A stretch of DNA of 64,000 nucleotides from Ypsolopha sequella. Lineage: Eukaryota; Arthropoda; Insecta; Lepidoptera; Ypsolophidae. A model generated the notes under the pieces. The model was not told the DNA's origin and did not search any database. It saw only the letters and a program-made list of their open reading frames with translations. Within the stretch, counting starts at the first letter, position 1; the number at the start of each line of letters is the position of its first letter. A program made the translations under genes and the position numbers. The stretch spans positions 6,432,201 to 6,496,200 of the forward strand of contig OW204001.1 in assembly GCA_934047225.1 (NCBI GenBank). Reading direction: 5' to 3'. Below are positions 23,753 through 34,165 of the stretch, piece by piece.

Positions 23753-24015
23753 ATTTTTTTTTAATTTCCATAAAAAATATATAAGAATTCCACCAAGGAG
23801 TTTCACATTACGAGAATAAATAAGCTGAATGACCGAAACTCCTTGGAAGCGCTTTTGCTCAATACGTCTGTTTCACTTTAATACTAAAGAGAAAATGAAA
23901 CGAAAGATGTAGTTCTAATTTTTACCACATGCACGTGGCGCCATTGGCATTGCAAATGCGCGCCATTTTAGTTAGCCCATTTTCATATCAGATTAGAAAC
24001 GTCAAAGATTGTTTG

Positions 24016-24053
24016 TTGCGACCTCAGAATAAGGCTTATTCTGAGGTTGCGAC
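24016..24053. repeat. Hairpin upstream of the short coding frame
   Basis: 'cgacctcagaataag' is followed after one base by 'cttattctgaggttgcg', an inverted repeat of about 16 bp with one mismatch and almost no loop. It lies 28 bp before the ATG at 24081. It may be a transposon end or a cruciform; no role is shown. Confidence 0.6.
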
Positions 24054-24080
24054 TTTCCGAATAAAAAACAAAATAATAAT

Positions 24081-24224
24081 ATGAATTCAAGTGACGAATC
24101 CGATATTAATATGGAATCTACTCCACCTGATATCATGAATGAGGCGCAAATTGCAGAAAATGGTATGTTGCCGCAAAAATCGCGCGAGCGCTATTTAATG
24201 ACTTACAATAATTTTATATCATGA
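24081..24224 (+). pseudogene. Possible N-terminal piece of a Crypton-type tyrosine recombinase gene
   Basis: A 47-codon frame begins with a D/E/S-rich segment (residues 1-26) and then reads LPQKSRERYLMTYNNF (residues 30-45). 'K-S-x-x-R-Y-x-x-x-Y-x-x-F' resembles the start of the SAM-like core-binding domain in insect genes derived from Crypton or other tyrosine-recombinase elements. No catalytic domain follows; the frame stops right after the motif. A GTATGT at 24162 could be a splice donor. The likeliest explanation is a truncated copy, but a real first exon cannot be excluded. The resemblance is from memory and needs a protein search. Confidence 0.35.
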
Positions 24225-24551
24225 AAGACTCGAATAAATACTCAATCATTCTCGAAAAATTTTTTTAGGGCTTACTTCAATTAATTACTTTCTTTCCAAG
24301 AGTAGTGACCTATGTGTATAATTTCTTATTTGCTATTAAAAATAGTTAAATGAAAAAGTTTGTTTCATTACCTATTGTACTGTTTTCTCGCAAATGTGTT
24401 GAAAAACTTTGCATGACACACGTGCGGAAATTGGTTTTACAAACTCGTGACTATGGTAGGCCCTCGACTTCGTCTCGTACTTACATTCGTCTACTCGTTT
24501 GTAAAAACCACCTTACCTCACTAATATCATAAATAACTATTTTTCTTCACT

Positions 24552-24662
24552 TGATGTATAGAAGCACTTGCACTCGTTTCACCGTTTAAAAAACTGATTT
24601 AACCCGACCGGTTAAATTAGTTTTTTTAACTGTGAAACGAGTGCAAGTGCATCTATACATCA
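24552..24662. repeat. Near-perfect palindrome, about 55-bp arms
   Basis: 'gatgtatagaagcacttgca' at the left is mirrored by 'tgcaagtgcatctatacatc' at the right. Pairing runs inward through 'ctcgtttcac..tttaaaaaac' and its complement to a centre at about 24606. Confidence 0.85.
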
Positions 24663-24791
24663 TGTTATCCAAGTTTCACCAAGTGCCGACAATCGCAAGT
24701 ATTAATCAGATATTTTTTCTTAGTGTAATACTTTTACTGTAAATGTACAAAAGTGTAATAAATTGAATAAAATAAATTATATTGGAAACGT

Positions 24792-25197
24792 TTAAGAACC
24801 CGCTCCGTATTTTTCGTCCGTTTGATGCGAAGTATTTTTTAAATATTTTTCTCATCTTTATCGCGATGTATTTGAAAAACCAGGGGCATATGTATATCAA
24901 TTCATATTGGCCGTCTAAATGAAGTCCTAAAATTTATTTGAATGAATTGTTTCTTCTTTGCGAATTATTTTGGTACTTAGACATTATGAACAACTATTCG
25001 GAACAGGCTCGTAAGTACCAAAATATTTTGCAAAAGAGCAACAATTCAATCAAATAATTTTAGGCATTCATTTAGACGGCCAATATGAAGTGGTGTATGT
25101 CCTTGGTTTTTCCAAAAACATCGCAATAAAGGCCAGAAAAACGTTTAACAAAATGCTTTGCACCAAAGTTGTCGTCGTCGCGGACCGGGCTCTTAAT
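24792..25197. mobile_element. Large foldback element, about 405 bp
   Basis: Arms pair over their full length. Outer blocks 'aagaacccgctccg' (24792) and 'cggaccgggctctt' are complementary. So are 'atcgcgatgta' with 'acatcgcaat', and 'ttcatattggccgtctaaat' (24902) with 'atttagacggccaatatgaa' (about 25067). 'ttttggtacttagac' matches 'gtaagtaccaaaa' near the centre (about 24990). The outer arms are more diverged than the inner ones. This is consistent with a decayed foldback MITE; there is no coding content. Confidence 0.8.
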
Positions 25198-25304
25198 TGG
25201 CCTTTTTTAAACTAATCTAACTTCCTGTTCTGTAACGAGCGCTGTTAGTCTTCCCAAATGTAACAAATAAAATACCACAAAATAGATAAAAATTCAAATG
25301 TCTA

Positions 25305-25800
25305 CTACTAAAGAATATCTGGGGGCACGGCAGTGCCCCCGCAAAGTCTCGCAGAAAAAACGCGGAACGGCCGTACCATCCTTTTCTCGAAGCAACTCAC
25401 GGCACTTTCAACCCCCCTGTATCTTCGTTGTGGGTGAAGCTAGAAGTCTGAAATTTCAGGAACCAAGAGTACTTACTGATCTTACTTCTGACCCCAAATT
25501 ACAACTTTGTACCTATATTCGATTACGAAATATCTCAAGTCAAAGTTCCCTTATTTTGTCACTGACTGACTGACACATCATCAAAAGTCTAAAGGTGTTC
25601 TAGCAAGCCTACAAACTTGAAATTTTGCATGCGGTTAGTGTTAAGTGTACATTGCAACAAAAAAATATAAAAATGTTATTTGCGGTTGGTAATTTAATAT
25701 TTCCATACAAAGTCTACACAAAATGTATGTTTCCAGCTGCATCTATAAATTTGTATGACACTAGATGACGTTGGTGGCATGCTGCTTTGCATTAAAGACG
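25305..25800 (+). repeat. Dispersed repeat with GC hairpin head
   Basis: Starts with a strong hairpin (GGGGGCAC ... GTGCCCCC at 25320-25341) and includes 'cactgactgactgacacatc' (25559). I recognise it as a repeat type found widely in moth genomes. A 91-codon frame across it is not credible as a gene. Confidence 0.45.
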
Positions 25801-25849
25801 CCTAAAATGAAAAATTCTACGTTAAAGTTAAAGTGCGAAAACTAAAAAA

Positions 25850-26830
25850 TAAAACCGGTAAAGTGCGAATCTGACTCGTGCATAAAGAGTTCCGTACCCC
25901 TACACAATACGGGTACGGAACCCTAAAAGTAAATAACAACAATAAAGATGCCATAGCAACATTAAGGCGACAAAATACAAAGCGATAAAACGGTAGCGCC
26001 TGACAAACAATTCGGTACCTTTTTATTACGGAACCCAAATTTTCATTATTTTACTTTAAAGTATTTACTACAGACTGCCCAAAGTTTAAACTTTTACTTG
26101 TATGTTGTATTACCGTTCTAAAGATAGAGCCTTTGTTATAATAATCTGTTCCTTGGGTAAGGCACCCTAAAAAGGGTGGTTTATAATGTTCCACACATTC
26201 ACAATATTAGTCTATTTAAGAAGAAAATATCAACTTTTCGTAATTAAGTCACTAAAAAAACGGTAGTTTGCGAATCCGACTCGCGCATAAAGGGTTCCGT
26301 ACCCCTACACAATACGGGTATGGAACCCTAAAAGTAAATTGCAACAACATAGATGCCATAGAACCATCAAGGCGACAAAAAACAAAGCGATAAAACGGTA
26401 GCACCTGACAAACAATTCGGTACTTTTTTAGGAAGGAACCCTAATTTTTATTATTTCTTATTTTACTTTAAAATAGTCTGCCTAAATTTTCAACTTGTAT
26501 GTATAACCGTTCTAACGATAGAGCCTTTGTTATAATAATTTGTGCTTTGGGTAAGGAACCCTAAAACACATTTAGTCTATTTAAGAAGATAAATATCAAC
26601 ATTTCGTAATTAAGTTGCTATTAAACCGGCTAAGTGCAAGTCAGACTCGCTCACGAAGGGTTTCGTACTACCATCACACAATATGGGTACGAAACCCCAA
26701 ATCATTATGGTAAATACCAACAATAAAGATGACATAGCAACATCAAGGCGACAAAAAACAAGGCGCTAAAATGGTAGCGCCTGACAAACAAATCAGCACC
26801 TTTTGAATACGGAACTCTAATATTTATATG
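25850..26830 (+). repeat. Lepidopteran dispersed repeat in three tandem copies
   Basis: The head 'ccggtaaagtgcgaatctg' (or close variants) starts at about 25854, 26260 and 26626. Each is followed by 'ggttccgtacccctacacaa'-like sequence, an 'acggaaccctaa' block and 'caaggcgacaaaaaacaaag'. Spacings are roughly 406 and 366 bp. The usual single-copy form of this family is seen at 44911, so the triplication is local. Confidence 0.75.
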
Positions 26831-27110
26831 CCCAAAATTGTTGTTTTATAAAGATAGAGCTGAAACAAATAACATCGAATAATTGGACCCCCCTTGGATT
26901 TCCATTTATTGAACTTTTTATGCTGTGATAGGGGCCATATTATTATTTGCCGTGATAGAGGACAATGTAACATATTATGTGAAAATATTTACGCGCTACC
27001 TATAACGGCTGAAGCTGTAGACCCATGTGATAGATGGATAGACAGCGGAGGATTAGTAATAGGGTCACGGAACCTAATGATACGGAACCCTAAAAATCAA
27101 GGTAAAAGGT
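26831..27110 (+). repeat. 3' half of the same dispersed repeat
   Basis: Contains 'gctgaagctgtagaccc', 'atagacagcggaggattagt' and 'aatagggtcacggaac', the typical tail of the family, with a related tail at 59585-59715. The 99-codon frame at 26894-27193 runs through this repeat and is not a gene. Confidence 0.5.
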
Positions 27111-27407
27111 TATTTATCAAGTACAGCTTTAAATATATTAAAGGAAAAACAAAGCGGCTAATGTTGTTTTATTTGTATATGCATCCTCTATGATGTAGGT
27201 ATATTGAAATGTCTATGTACTCGTGTGGCAATCAAAAAAGACCAGGTTTAGCTCATTATTCTGAGAGGTTTAGACATAATAATGTACTCTGTGGTTTAGA
27301 CTGACAGGCCTGCCTTTCACTTCATGGTCAAAAGAAATTTTAACCTGCCTGTTGCATCTAATTGTGGATAATAGTAATAATAAATTACAGTAAAAATTAA
27401 TATTGCA

Positions 27408-27955
27408 ATGGAACCTGAAATATTGTACATAAATGAAAATCCCTGTCCACACCTAGTTGCCCTTATACCTGGAGATGGTTCATGTTTGTTCCATTCTTTG
27501 TCATTATCTATGTATGGGAACATTGAGTCGTCATATGACATTAGGTGTGCGGTAGTCGAGTATGTGGTAGCGCATTGGGATGAAATGCAACTTTATACGT
27601 GTGACGAGCGTGGACACACATGTACTCGACAGCAATGATGAAAACTACCACCTACGGTTCCGTATCCGAACTTATGGCAGTCACCGCTTTGTATCCATTT
27701 ACGTTCGAGGTTTACGAAAATGGCCGTTTGAGAGGATCATTCGGTGGCGATCCTGGGATGCCAGTGAAACGTTTACGATTCTCTGGTAGTTTTTTAGGTG
27801 GTCATTATGAAATGCTCCTTCCCGATACTAGTTTCTCAGGAGTATGTCCTAATGATCAGTTAAAGGGAGTGGGTTTTAAGAAAATCCGCAGCTGACGTGC
27901 AAGAAATATTACCCGAGAAGAAAAAAAGGAGGACTACCTACAAAAAGAAATGAGA
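27408..27955 (+). pseudogene. Broken OTU-type cysteine protease domain
   Basis: The first frame (27408-27635) encodes CPHLVALIPGDGSCLFHSLS at residues 13-32. G-D-G-S-C is the OTU catalytic Asp/Cys loop. A frame change at about 27618 leads into a second frame with YGSVSELMAV, PFTFEVYENG, GDPGMPVKRLRF and GGHYEMLLPD, where the His of GHY fits the catalytic histidine. A second frame change near 27885 leads to a Lys/Arg-rich end (PEKKKRRTTYKKK) with a stop at about 27955. OTU domains cleave ubiquitin chains. In insects, copies like this one occur in Helitrons and other transposons and as small stand-alone genes. All three catalytic elements are visible, but the two frameshifts make this copy dead unless they are sequencing errors. 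Confidence 0.8.
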
Positions 27956-28577
27956 TCCCATCAAAAACATAAAATGTACAAAAATGGCAAGTCTCGCAAC
28001 GCAATCCTTCCACCGTAAAAAGCTGTGAGATCTTATGTAAAGCCAAGTTTACTATTTTAGTTTTTATGGAAGCACCTTTTCATTTAAGTTAGTATGGGAG
28101 CACCTATTTAACAAATTTATCATTAATTGTTTCCTATTTAGTTACCTACCAACATTAAGTGACTGTATTAATATTAGCCATCTTTATTTCCTAATAAAAT
28201 ATGGTGACTTTGTAATCGCAGAGCACAAATAAAGCACTGATGCGTAGAAATATCTTCACAAATCGCAAATAAATTGGTATTAGGTAGCTGATATGTTGTA
28301 TATGTTGCTGTGCGATTGCGAAGTCACTATATTTTATTAGGAAATAAAGATGACTTATATTAATACAGTCACTTAATGTTGGTAGGTAACTAAATAGGAA
28401 ACAATTAATGATAAATTTGTTAAATAGGTGCTCCCATACTAACTTAAATGAAAAGGTGCTTCCATAAAAACTAAAATAGTAGACTTGGCTTTACATAAGA
28501 TCTCACAGCTTTTTACGGTGGAAGGATTGCGTTGCGAGACTTGCCATTTTTGTACATTTTATGTTTTTGATGGGATA
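27955..28577. repeat. Inverted repeat with about 265-bp arms
   Basis: The left arm (27955-28220) begins 'gatcccatcaaaaacataaa', immediately after the OTU stop. The right arm (28312-28577) ends with its complement. Arms match almost base for base through 'gtatgggagcacctatttaa' and 'ccaacattaagtgactgtat'. A central unique part of about 90 bp separates them. The left arm corresponds to the 3' flank of the OTU copy, so that flank has been duplicated in inverse, or it is itself a long-arm foldback transposon. Confidence 0.88.
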
Positions 28578-28579
28578 AA

Positions 28580-28855
28580 CTATATTGACAACACTAATGA
28601 TTTCTTTGTTGACAAGCAACTCAAATTTGGTACCAATCTATAGGTACAGTGGCTGGTACACCTCAACACTCTGGTATGTTTACACCCAAATCTAATTACG
28701 TTTGCCTACCCGCATGTAAACTTATGTAAGTTTGATTACCCACTGATACACTTGCTTGTAGTTTGAAACGTTCTAATTGTGGTTTAGTACGACAATTGAA
28801 AGCTTTAAACTTTAATTCGTTACCGGCACAGTACAACTTACCAGTTTAACGAAGT
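28580..28855. other. Intergenic, nothing recognised
   Basis: No repeat partner or coding frame seen. Confidence 0.4.
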
Positions 28856-29150
28856 ACTAAGTACCGGATTGTTGATATGTTGTAATATCCCATCTTATTT
28901 AATAAAATATAAAATACTCACGGTGTTACTACAGAACGGTGTTTAACTTTAGACAGTGTTTAAATCTGTTGTTGTCACCTTTTCTTTCATATTGTAAAAG
29001 AGTGACAGCAACAGATTTAAACACTGTCTAAAGTTAAACACCGTTTTGTAGTTACACCGTCATTATTTATTTTTATTATTATTATTATTCGCATCTAAAA
29101 TTAGGTTTCTTTATTTAGTCATAAGTTGTATGTCATTCTTTGTACAAATT
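28856..29150 (+). mobile_element. LINE 3' end, upstream copy, with foldback inserted
   Basis: 'actaagtaccggattgttga' through 'aataaaatataaaatac' (28856-28917) and 'tcgcatctaaaattaggttt' through 'ctttgtacaaattttt' (about 29088-29150) are the same tail that closes the LINE at 30419-30580. The two halves are split by the foldback at about 28919-29060. Confidence 0.8.
28919..29060. mobile_element. Small foldback MITE inside the LINE tail
   Basis: 'acggtgttactacagaacgg' at the left and 'ccgttttgtagttacaccgt' at the right are complementary. Pairing continues inward through 'tgtttaactttagacagtgt' and 'aaatctgttg', giving arms of about 60 bp. Comparison with the uninterrupted tail at 30476 ('aaatacccattatt') locates the insertion point. 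The target duplication is too short to define. Confidence 0.8.
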
Positions 29151-30399
29151 TTTCAATGTGCCTCGGGGAGCTTTATGGGTGGTGCTGACGAAAATGGGAT
29201 GCACGGATAAGTTTGTGAGGTTGGTCCGGCTACTGCATGATGACATGCAGTTTTGTGTCGCGGTAAAGGGCGAAGATACGGAGTTCTTCAATGACAGCTG
29301 TGGAGTCAAGCAAGGCTGCGTGCTGGCGCCCACTCTCTTTGCCCTTTACTTTGCAGTGGTAGTTCGGGAAGCTTTGCAATCAGTGCCTGACGGTATCCGT
29401 ATTCGTTTTCACACCGACGGCGGTGTTCTTAACTTAGCCAGGCTGAAGGCATACACCAAAGTGTGTCTTACCACCATAACGGAGGTAATGTACGCAGATG
29501 ACCTGTGTTTTGTGGCGGAATCCTCAGATGATCTACAGCGCTTAATGTCAAGCCTCGATGAGATATGTCGGCGTTTTGGCCTAAAAATCAGTGTTAAGAA
29601 AACCGAAGTGATGGTTCAAAACACTCTCAGTGCGCCAGTCGATATAAAACTCGGTGAGGCATCGCTGAAGCAAGTAGAGAAATTCAAATGTCTGGGGAGC
29701 ACGATTACATCCAAGTGTCATCTTGACGACGAAGTCAACAGCAGCTGCTGCAGCCTACGGCAAACTTCGTCCCAAGGTGTTCCGGTGTGTACATGGCGAT
29801 AGTTTTGCCTAATCTTCTCTATGCCTCCGAATCGTGGTGTCCATACCGGAAGCATATCCGCACATTGGATAGGTTCCACCTCAAATGCCTGCGTGACATC
29901 CAGAACATCCACTGGTTGGACCGTGTGAGAAACACAGAAGTTCTGCGACGTGCTGATGTCGGTGGGGTTAAGGCCTATCTAATGAGGCGTCAGCTGGCTA
30001 AACGCATCTTCTACTCCGAACTGCAGGAAGAAAATCGGAAACAGGGCGGCCAATTTCTGCGGTATAAAGATGTGCTTAACCGCCACATGAAGAAATGTGC
30101 AATAGACAATAGCACAATGGGAAACACTGGCAGCAGACAGACCGCATTGGAGGCAGGCTGTGAACACTAAGGTGTATGCTTTCGAGTCGATTAGACGCGC
30201 TGAGCTCGACACAAAACGAGACCAGCTTAAGTCCCGATCACCAGTGGCCATCAATTATAATATAGTTGGAGGGGTGGTGACGTGCAGTGAATGTGGTCGC
30301 ACGTTCACTGCAAAAATCGGCTACGCCAGCCATGTGAGGGCTCACCAGCGCAGCGCCGCTCTCAGCAGTGACAGTCGGTGTGACCGAAAACGGCCTTGA
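29149..30399 (+). pseudogene. 5'-truncated LINE: reverse transcriptase with C-terminal C2H2 finger
   Basis: Homology starts abruptly at 'VPRGALWVVLTKMGC'. The first frame (to 29802) carries GVKQGCVLAPTLFALYF and the active site YADDLCFVAES (about 29492-29524), followed by GLKISVKKTEVM and FKCLGSTIT. A frame change near 29740-29790 leads to [22 protein letters not shown] and [15 protein letters not shown]. Another change leads to [12 protein letters not shown] and a terminal C2H2 finger [21 protein letters not shown] (about 30280-30342). Reverse transcriptase copies RNA into DNA at the nicked target, and the finger is a known C-terminal nucleic-acid-binding module in some LINEs. The YADD active site is intact. 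The 5' half and endonuclease are absent, and at least two frameshifts kill this copy. Confidence 0.88.
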
Positions 30400-30418
30400 A
30401 GAATTGGTTTGATTGAAC

Positions 30419-30580
30419 ACTAAGTACCGGATTGTTGATATGTTGTAATATCCCATCTTATTTAATAAAATATAAAATACCCATTATTTATCATTATTAT
30501 TATTGTTCTCGTCTAAAATTAGGTTTCTTTATTTATTGATCAGGTTTTATGTCATTCTTTGTACAAATTTTTTACTCATT
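30419..30580 (+). mobile_element. LINE 3' tail, downstream copy
   Basis: The uninterrupted version of the tail at 28856-29150: 'actaagtaccggattgttga', 'aataaaatataaaatac', an ATT microsatellite, and 'tcattctttgtacaaatttt'. It directly follows the C2H2-finger stop. Confidence 0.8.
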
Positions 30581-31780
30581 CAATTGATGCCAGCCCGAAA
30601 CGTTCGCCGAAATATATGTCCAAAATATTTGATTTACTTGTTTTCTTGTGCATTTAAGTATTTATTTTTGTTAAAAAAAACTAAATAATAATAATAATTT
30701 AAGTATTTAATTAAATGAAAACCAGCTTATTTAACAAAAATTATAGTTTGTGTATTCTCAGATAAATAACTATTGCTTTTATACAATTAAACAATATAAA
30801 TGACCAGCACCATTTTCAATTGTGTCTGGAACTCTACCATGGAAACGGACAGACATACACCTATGTTTTGCTTTGAGGTTTTCTGTTTTTTAACGAAACC
30901 GTAAAAATAAAGTGTTATGCTATATGAGTTACAGGTTCTATATGTAAAGATGTACAACTAAGTAAATGCCATTCTACCTCAGCTTCTTGCAAAACAGAAC
31001 ACTACAAAAGCTTTGTATAGTAGAACATAAATCAAAAGCTCTATCTAGATCTAACACGTATGTTGAAAATCTACATTCCCAGCCAGGACGGCAATAATCC
31101 TACATTACAAATAGTCCTTTACTCGTATATCAGGCGTTAATAAAATTGCCTACAAAGCAACAACTGGTGGTAGGTACAACTATAGAACTCTTTATTACAT
31201 AGCTTAGCCATGTTTGTTACTTTTTATGAGTTCATTATTATAGGATCCATCCCCACCCATCAGAGAATGCAAAACAAACGCAACATTCCGTATTGAAAAA
31301 GTACCTTTTAGATCTACAAAAAATTAATTAAGCCTTGTGATGAAAATGTTTATTATTTTATTTATTTTTATATTGGTATATATATAATTTATATTTTATA
31401 TAAATATAATTATTTATTTATATATAGCTCCTGCACATTCTTCATCTTGTCTTTATGTGTATTTAAATATAAGCCACCTAGCATAGGTATAGGTTAAGTT
31501 TTAATATTAATTTTAAATCAGGGTTTAGCAGAATACCAGCACTATAGCCCCTACTGCAGCATTAAGCTGAGCTGTAATCCTCTTTTATTTACCACAATTT
31601 TTTTAATGTTATATTTTCTCGAACTGTTTGTTAATTTGTATTTTTTGTGATTTTGTATGTATGTATGTTTTTTCTCGTGTCTGTGATATTTTAAAACAAA
31701 TTACTTTTCTTTCTTTCTTCTTTCTATAAGAAAACAAAAGGATGCATCTATCTGTCACAAAAACATAGAGGAGGTAGCCA
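30581..31780. other. Intergenic, AT-rich, no gene seen
   Basis: At about 30586-30625 a sequence reading GATGCC, 16 bases, then GAAATATATG weakly resembles the ribozyme-like motif, but neither stem is convincing. 31350-31430 is almost pure A/T ('tatatataatttatatttt'). Confidence 0.45.
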
Positions 31781-31789
31781 TTTTCCTCT

Positions 31790-32287
31790 ATGCACAAAAA
31801 GGACTGCGCCTCTTCCAGCGTCATCCGAAAATTACTCTTACTGGTAACGACATTTCTCTTAAATAATGTGTTAAAAATTATGATTTTTTTTAAGTGTTTT
31901 AGAGTATAAGGCAAAGAAAGGTATTACTATGAAATTAGCTTGCGTTATAAGAACAGTTGAAAATATTGTTCAAAATCGAGCTGAATTTAGACTAAAATTA
32001 AGTAAAATTGGTTATTTCTTTGAAAACGCTGATAGTATTTGTATGGTTCTTGCACTAATATACAAGGTAAATATTGCTTAGAAAAATCACCTATGGATTT
32101 TTTTCTTTTTCGTCCATCGTGTCCATGTGAAAAGTATTATTTTCCCCTATATTGCGCTATCCGGAGACCCTGTGACGTCGTAATGCAGTGCGCGCTGATA
32201 TGAACGTTATTTCAATATAGTTTCTGTCGATATTTGTACCGACACAAGTCAACTCAATTAAGCTCGTTGGCGACTACCTGCCCCTTA
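31790..32287 (+). mobile_element. Non-autonomous element, family 5, copy 1
   Basis: About 500 bp from 'gcctcttccagcgtcatccg' to 'ggcgactacctgccccttaa'. The same order of blocks recurs at 33457-33905: 'tttgtatggttcttgcacta', 'gtccatgtgaaaagtattat', 'gcagtgcgcgctgatatgaa', 'cgttatttca'. Shorter relatives lie at about 35935-36075 and 58655-58850. There is no coding content; a 101-codon antisense frame is accidental. Confidence 0.7.
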
Positions 32288-33456
32288 AAAAAGGAACACA
32301 CATTGTTTAAATAAAACTTACTCTTACCCATTAAAATTGCTCCGAGCAACTTGAACTGAATAATGGTGACAAAGTTTTAAATATCAATGGGCACTATCTC
32401 CTGTTTTCCGATTGGAGCCTATTTTATTAACGCACAAATGCACCCACGCAGCTAGCACCTGTGACGTCACCACAATGGCCGCTGACAACGGCCGATAAAC
32501 TAACCTGCTCGATATTTATAGATTTAATTAACGATTTATTGTATTCTAGCTCTTGATCTAAGCTAATAAGAACGATTGTTAGAATGCAATAAATTGGAGT
32601 ATCATTGATTGAATATTTTAATATCGAATAGTTTATGTACGCTTGATTTCGTTTTCAATATTATTGTCTAGATCAGTTTTTTGTTGTATTGTCAAACAGA
32701 TTCTATTCGAAAAAGATATCCAAGACGATTCATGGACCAATGAGCGCAAAAAATAGTCAATATCTTAATGTGAAAAAGAGCTTACATAATTTTATGTATT
32801 TTATGTATGACGTTTGCTATTATATAAACATTTCAAACTCATCATAAGATCTTAAATACTTTGTTTGCAAAATTTAGTTTCACCTGCATGGGGCATTATA
32901 GTTATTCCATCCAAAGCATAGGTTATGTATGACTTATGTTTATGACAAAGACATACCCTAACTCCATGAGTTAGACCACATTACAAATTACAATTTACAA
33001 GTATGGTTATGACAAACTGTAGATTGTAGCTTGTACATAGTTTGGTAAAAACGGGCTAAAGCTAAACTTGAATATTCCTGGTTATCCAGAGGCCGCTGTG
33101 ATAAACCTCGCACACTGTCACTCGGGCATGGCTCCGAAGACTGATCCTATGCTATTTTAAATACGTGCACATACAATATCTCAGCCAGTGATTGGTTCCC
33201 TTAGGACGAGGATTTGTGAGTCTGCTCAGTGCTTCAACCACTAACTCTTGAAGTCATCCTGGTTTAGCTATATGAGTGGGATAGTCTTATACAGCTCTAG
33301 TGAAAGCCTTAGTATTGGTTGTGCTAGAGGAGTGCGCTTGGAAGAGGTTTTGGTTTGGAAATGTAGACGTCTGCGTAAATATGTGGTGCACTGTGGGATG
33401 TGACACACTAGCACGCTAAGTGGGTAAAGGTGCTTGCAGATTAAGCGTATATTTTT
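32288..33456. other. Intergenic between two copies of family 5
   Basis: No gene or clear repeat. AT-rich with ordinary composition. Confidence 0.45.
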
Positions 33457-33905
33457 AGGGTGCCTCTTCCCAGCGTCATCCGAAAAAAACTCTATTGATA
33501 AAGTTATTTCTCTTAAACGGTATATTTGAAAATCATGAAAAAGATATATATTGTTAGTTAAACTATAAAGAACAATTTTATTTAAGGAAATTATTCCATG
33601 TAAGGAACAGCATGAACATAAGTTTTTAGACTAAAATGAAGTATAATTGGTTATTTCTTTGAAACCACTAATGGTATTTGTATGGTTCTTGCACTAAAAT
33701 ACGAGGAAAATATTGCTTAGAAAAATTATTTGTGAAATTGTTTTTCCGTTTATCGCGTCCATGTGAAATGTATTATTTTCTCCTATTTCAGTGACGACGT
33801 CGTAATGCAGTGCGCGCTGATATGAACGTTATTTCAGTATAGTTTCTGTAGATATTTGTACCGACAGAGGTCGAATTAAGGTCGTTGGCAACTACCTGCG
33901 CCTTA
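33457..33905 (+). mobile_element. Non-autonomous element, family 5, copy 2
   Basis: A direct-orientation relative of 31790-32287, about 1.67 kb downstream, from 'gcctcttcccagcgtcatcc' to 'gcaactacctgcgccttaa'. The two copies differ by many substitutions and small indels, so they are not a recent duplication. Confidence 0.7.
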
Positions 33906-33999
33906 ATCCTCTTTATTTATATTATCGCTAAAACTGCAGATCGCAGTCCTGATAAAGTGGCTCAGATCCATCCTAGAAATTAAGACCGTTTTGTCGCAT

Positions 34000-34165
34000 G
34001 TTAGGCTAACAAGATCTAGGTTTGATTCTCGGCCAATAAGTAAAAAGTTAATTTTGATTTATCAGTAATAGGATAGAGGTAATAGGATATCAGATGGAAA
34101 TCTGTAATATGTAATATCTGCCTACCCCTCCGGGAGACAGGCGTGAGTATATGTATGTACTTATG
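34000..34165 (+). repeat. SINE/LINE 3' fragment
   Basis: A B-box-like 'taggtttgattctcggcc' at 34017 is followed by 'agatggaaatctgta' and 'ctgcctacccctccgggaga', the end block of the LINE seen at 11978-12015 and 61826-61866. It is probably a 3'-end remnant of that LINE. Confidence 0.5.

Noticed and set aside
27408..27895. Intact OTU protease gene
   Set aside because: The two conserved halves lie in different frames with a stop between them. Without evidence of splicing or of sequence error it is a pseudogene.
30586..30625. Another hammerhead-like motif after the LINE tail
   Set aside because: It has GATGCC and GAAATATATG, but stem II pairs poorly, the base at the cleavage position is G, and no outer stem forms.
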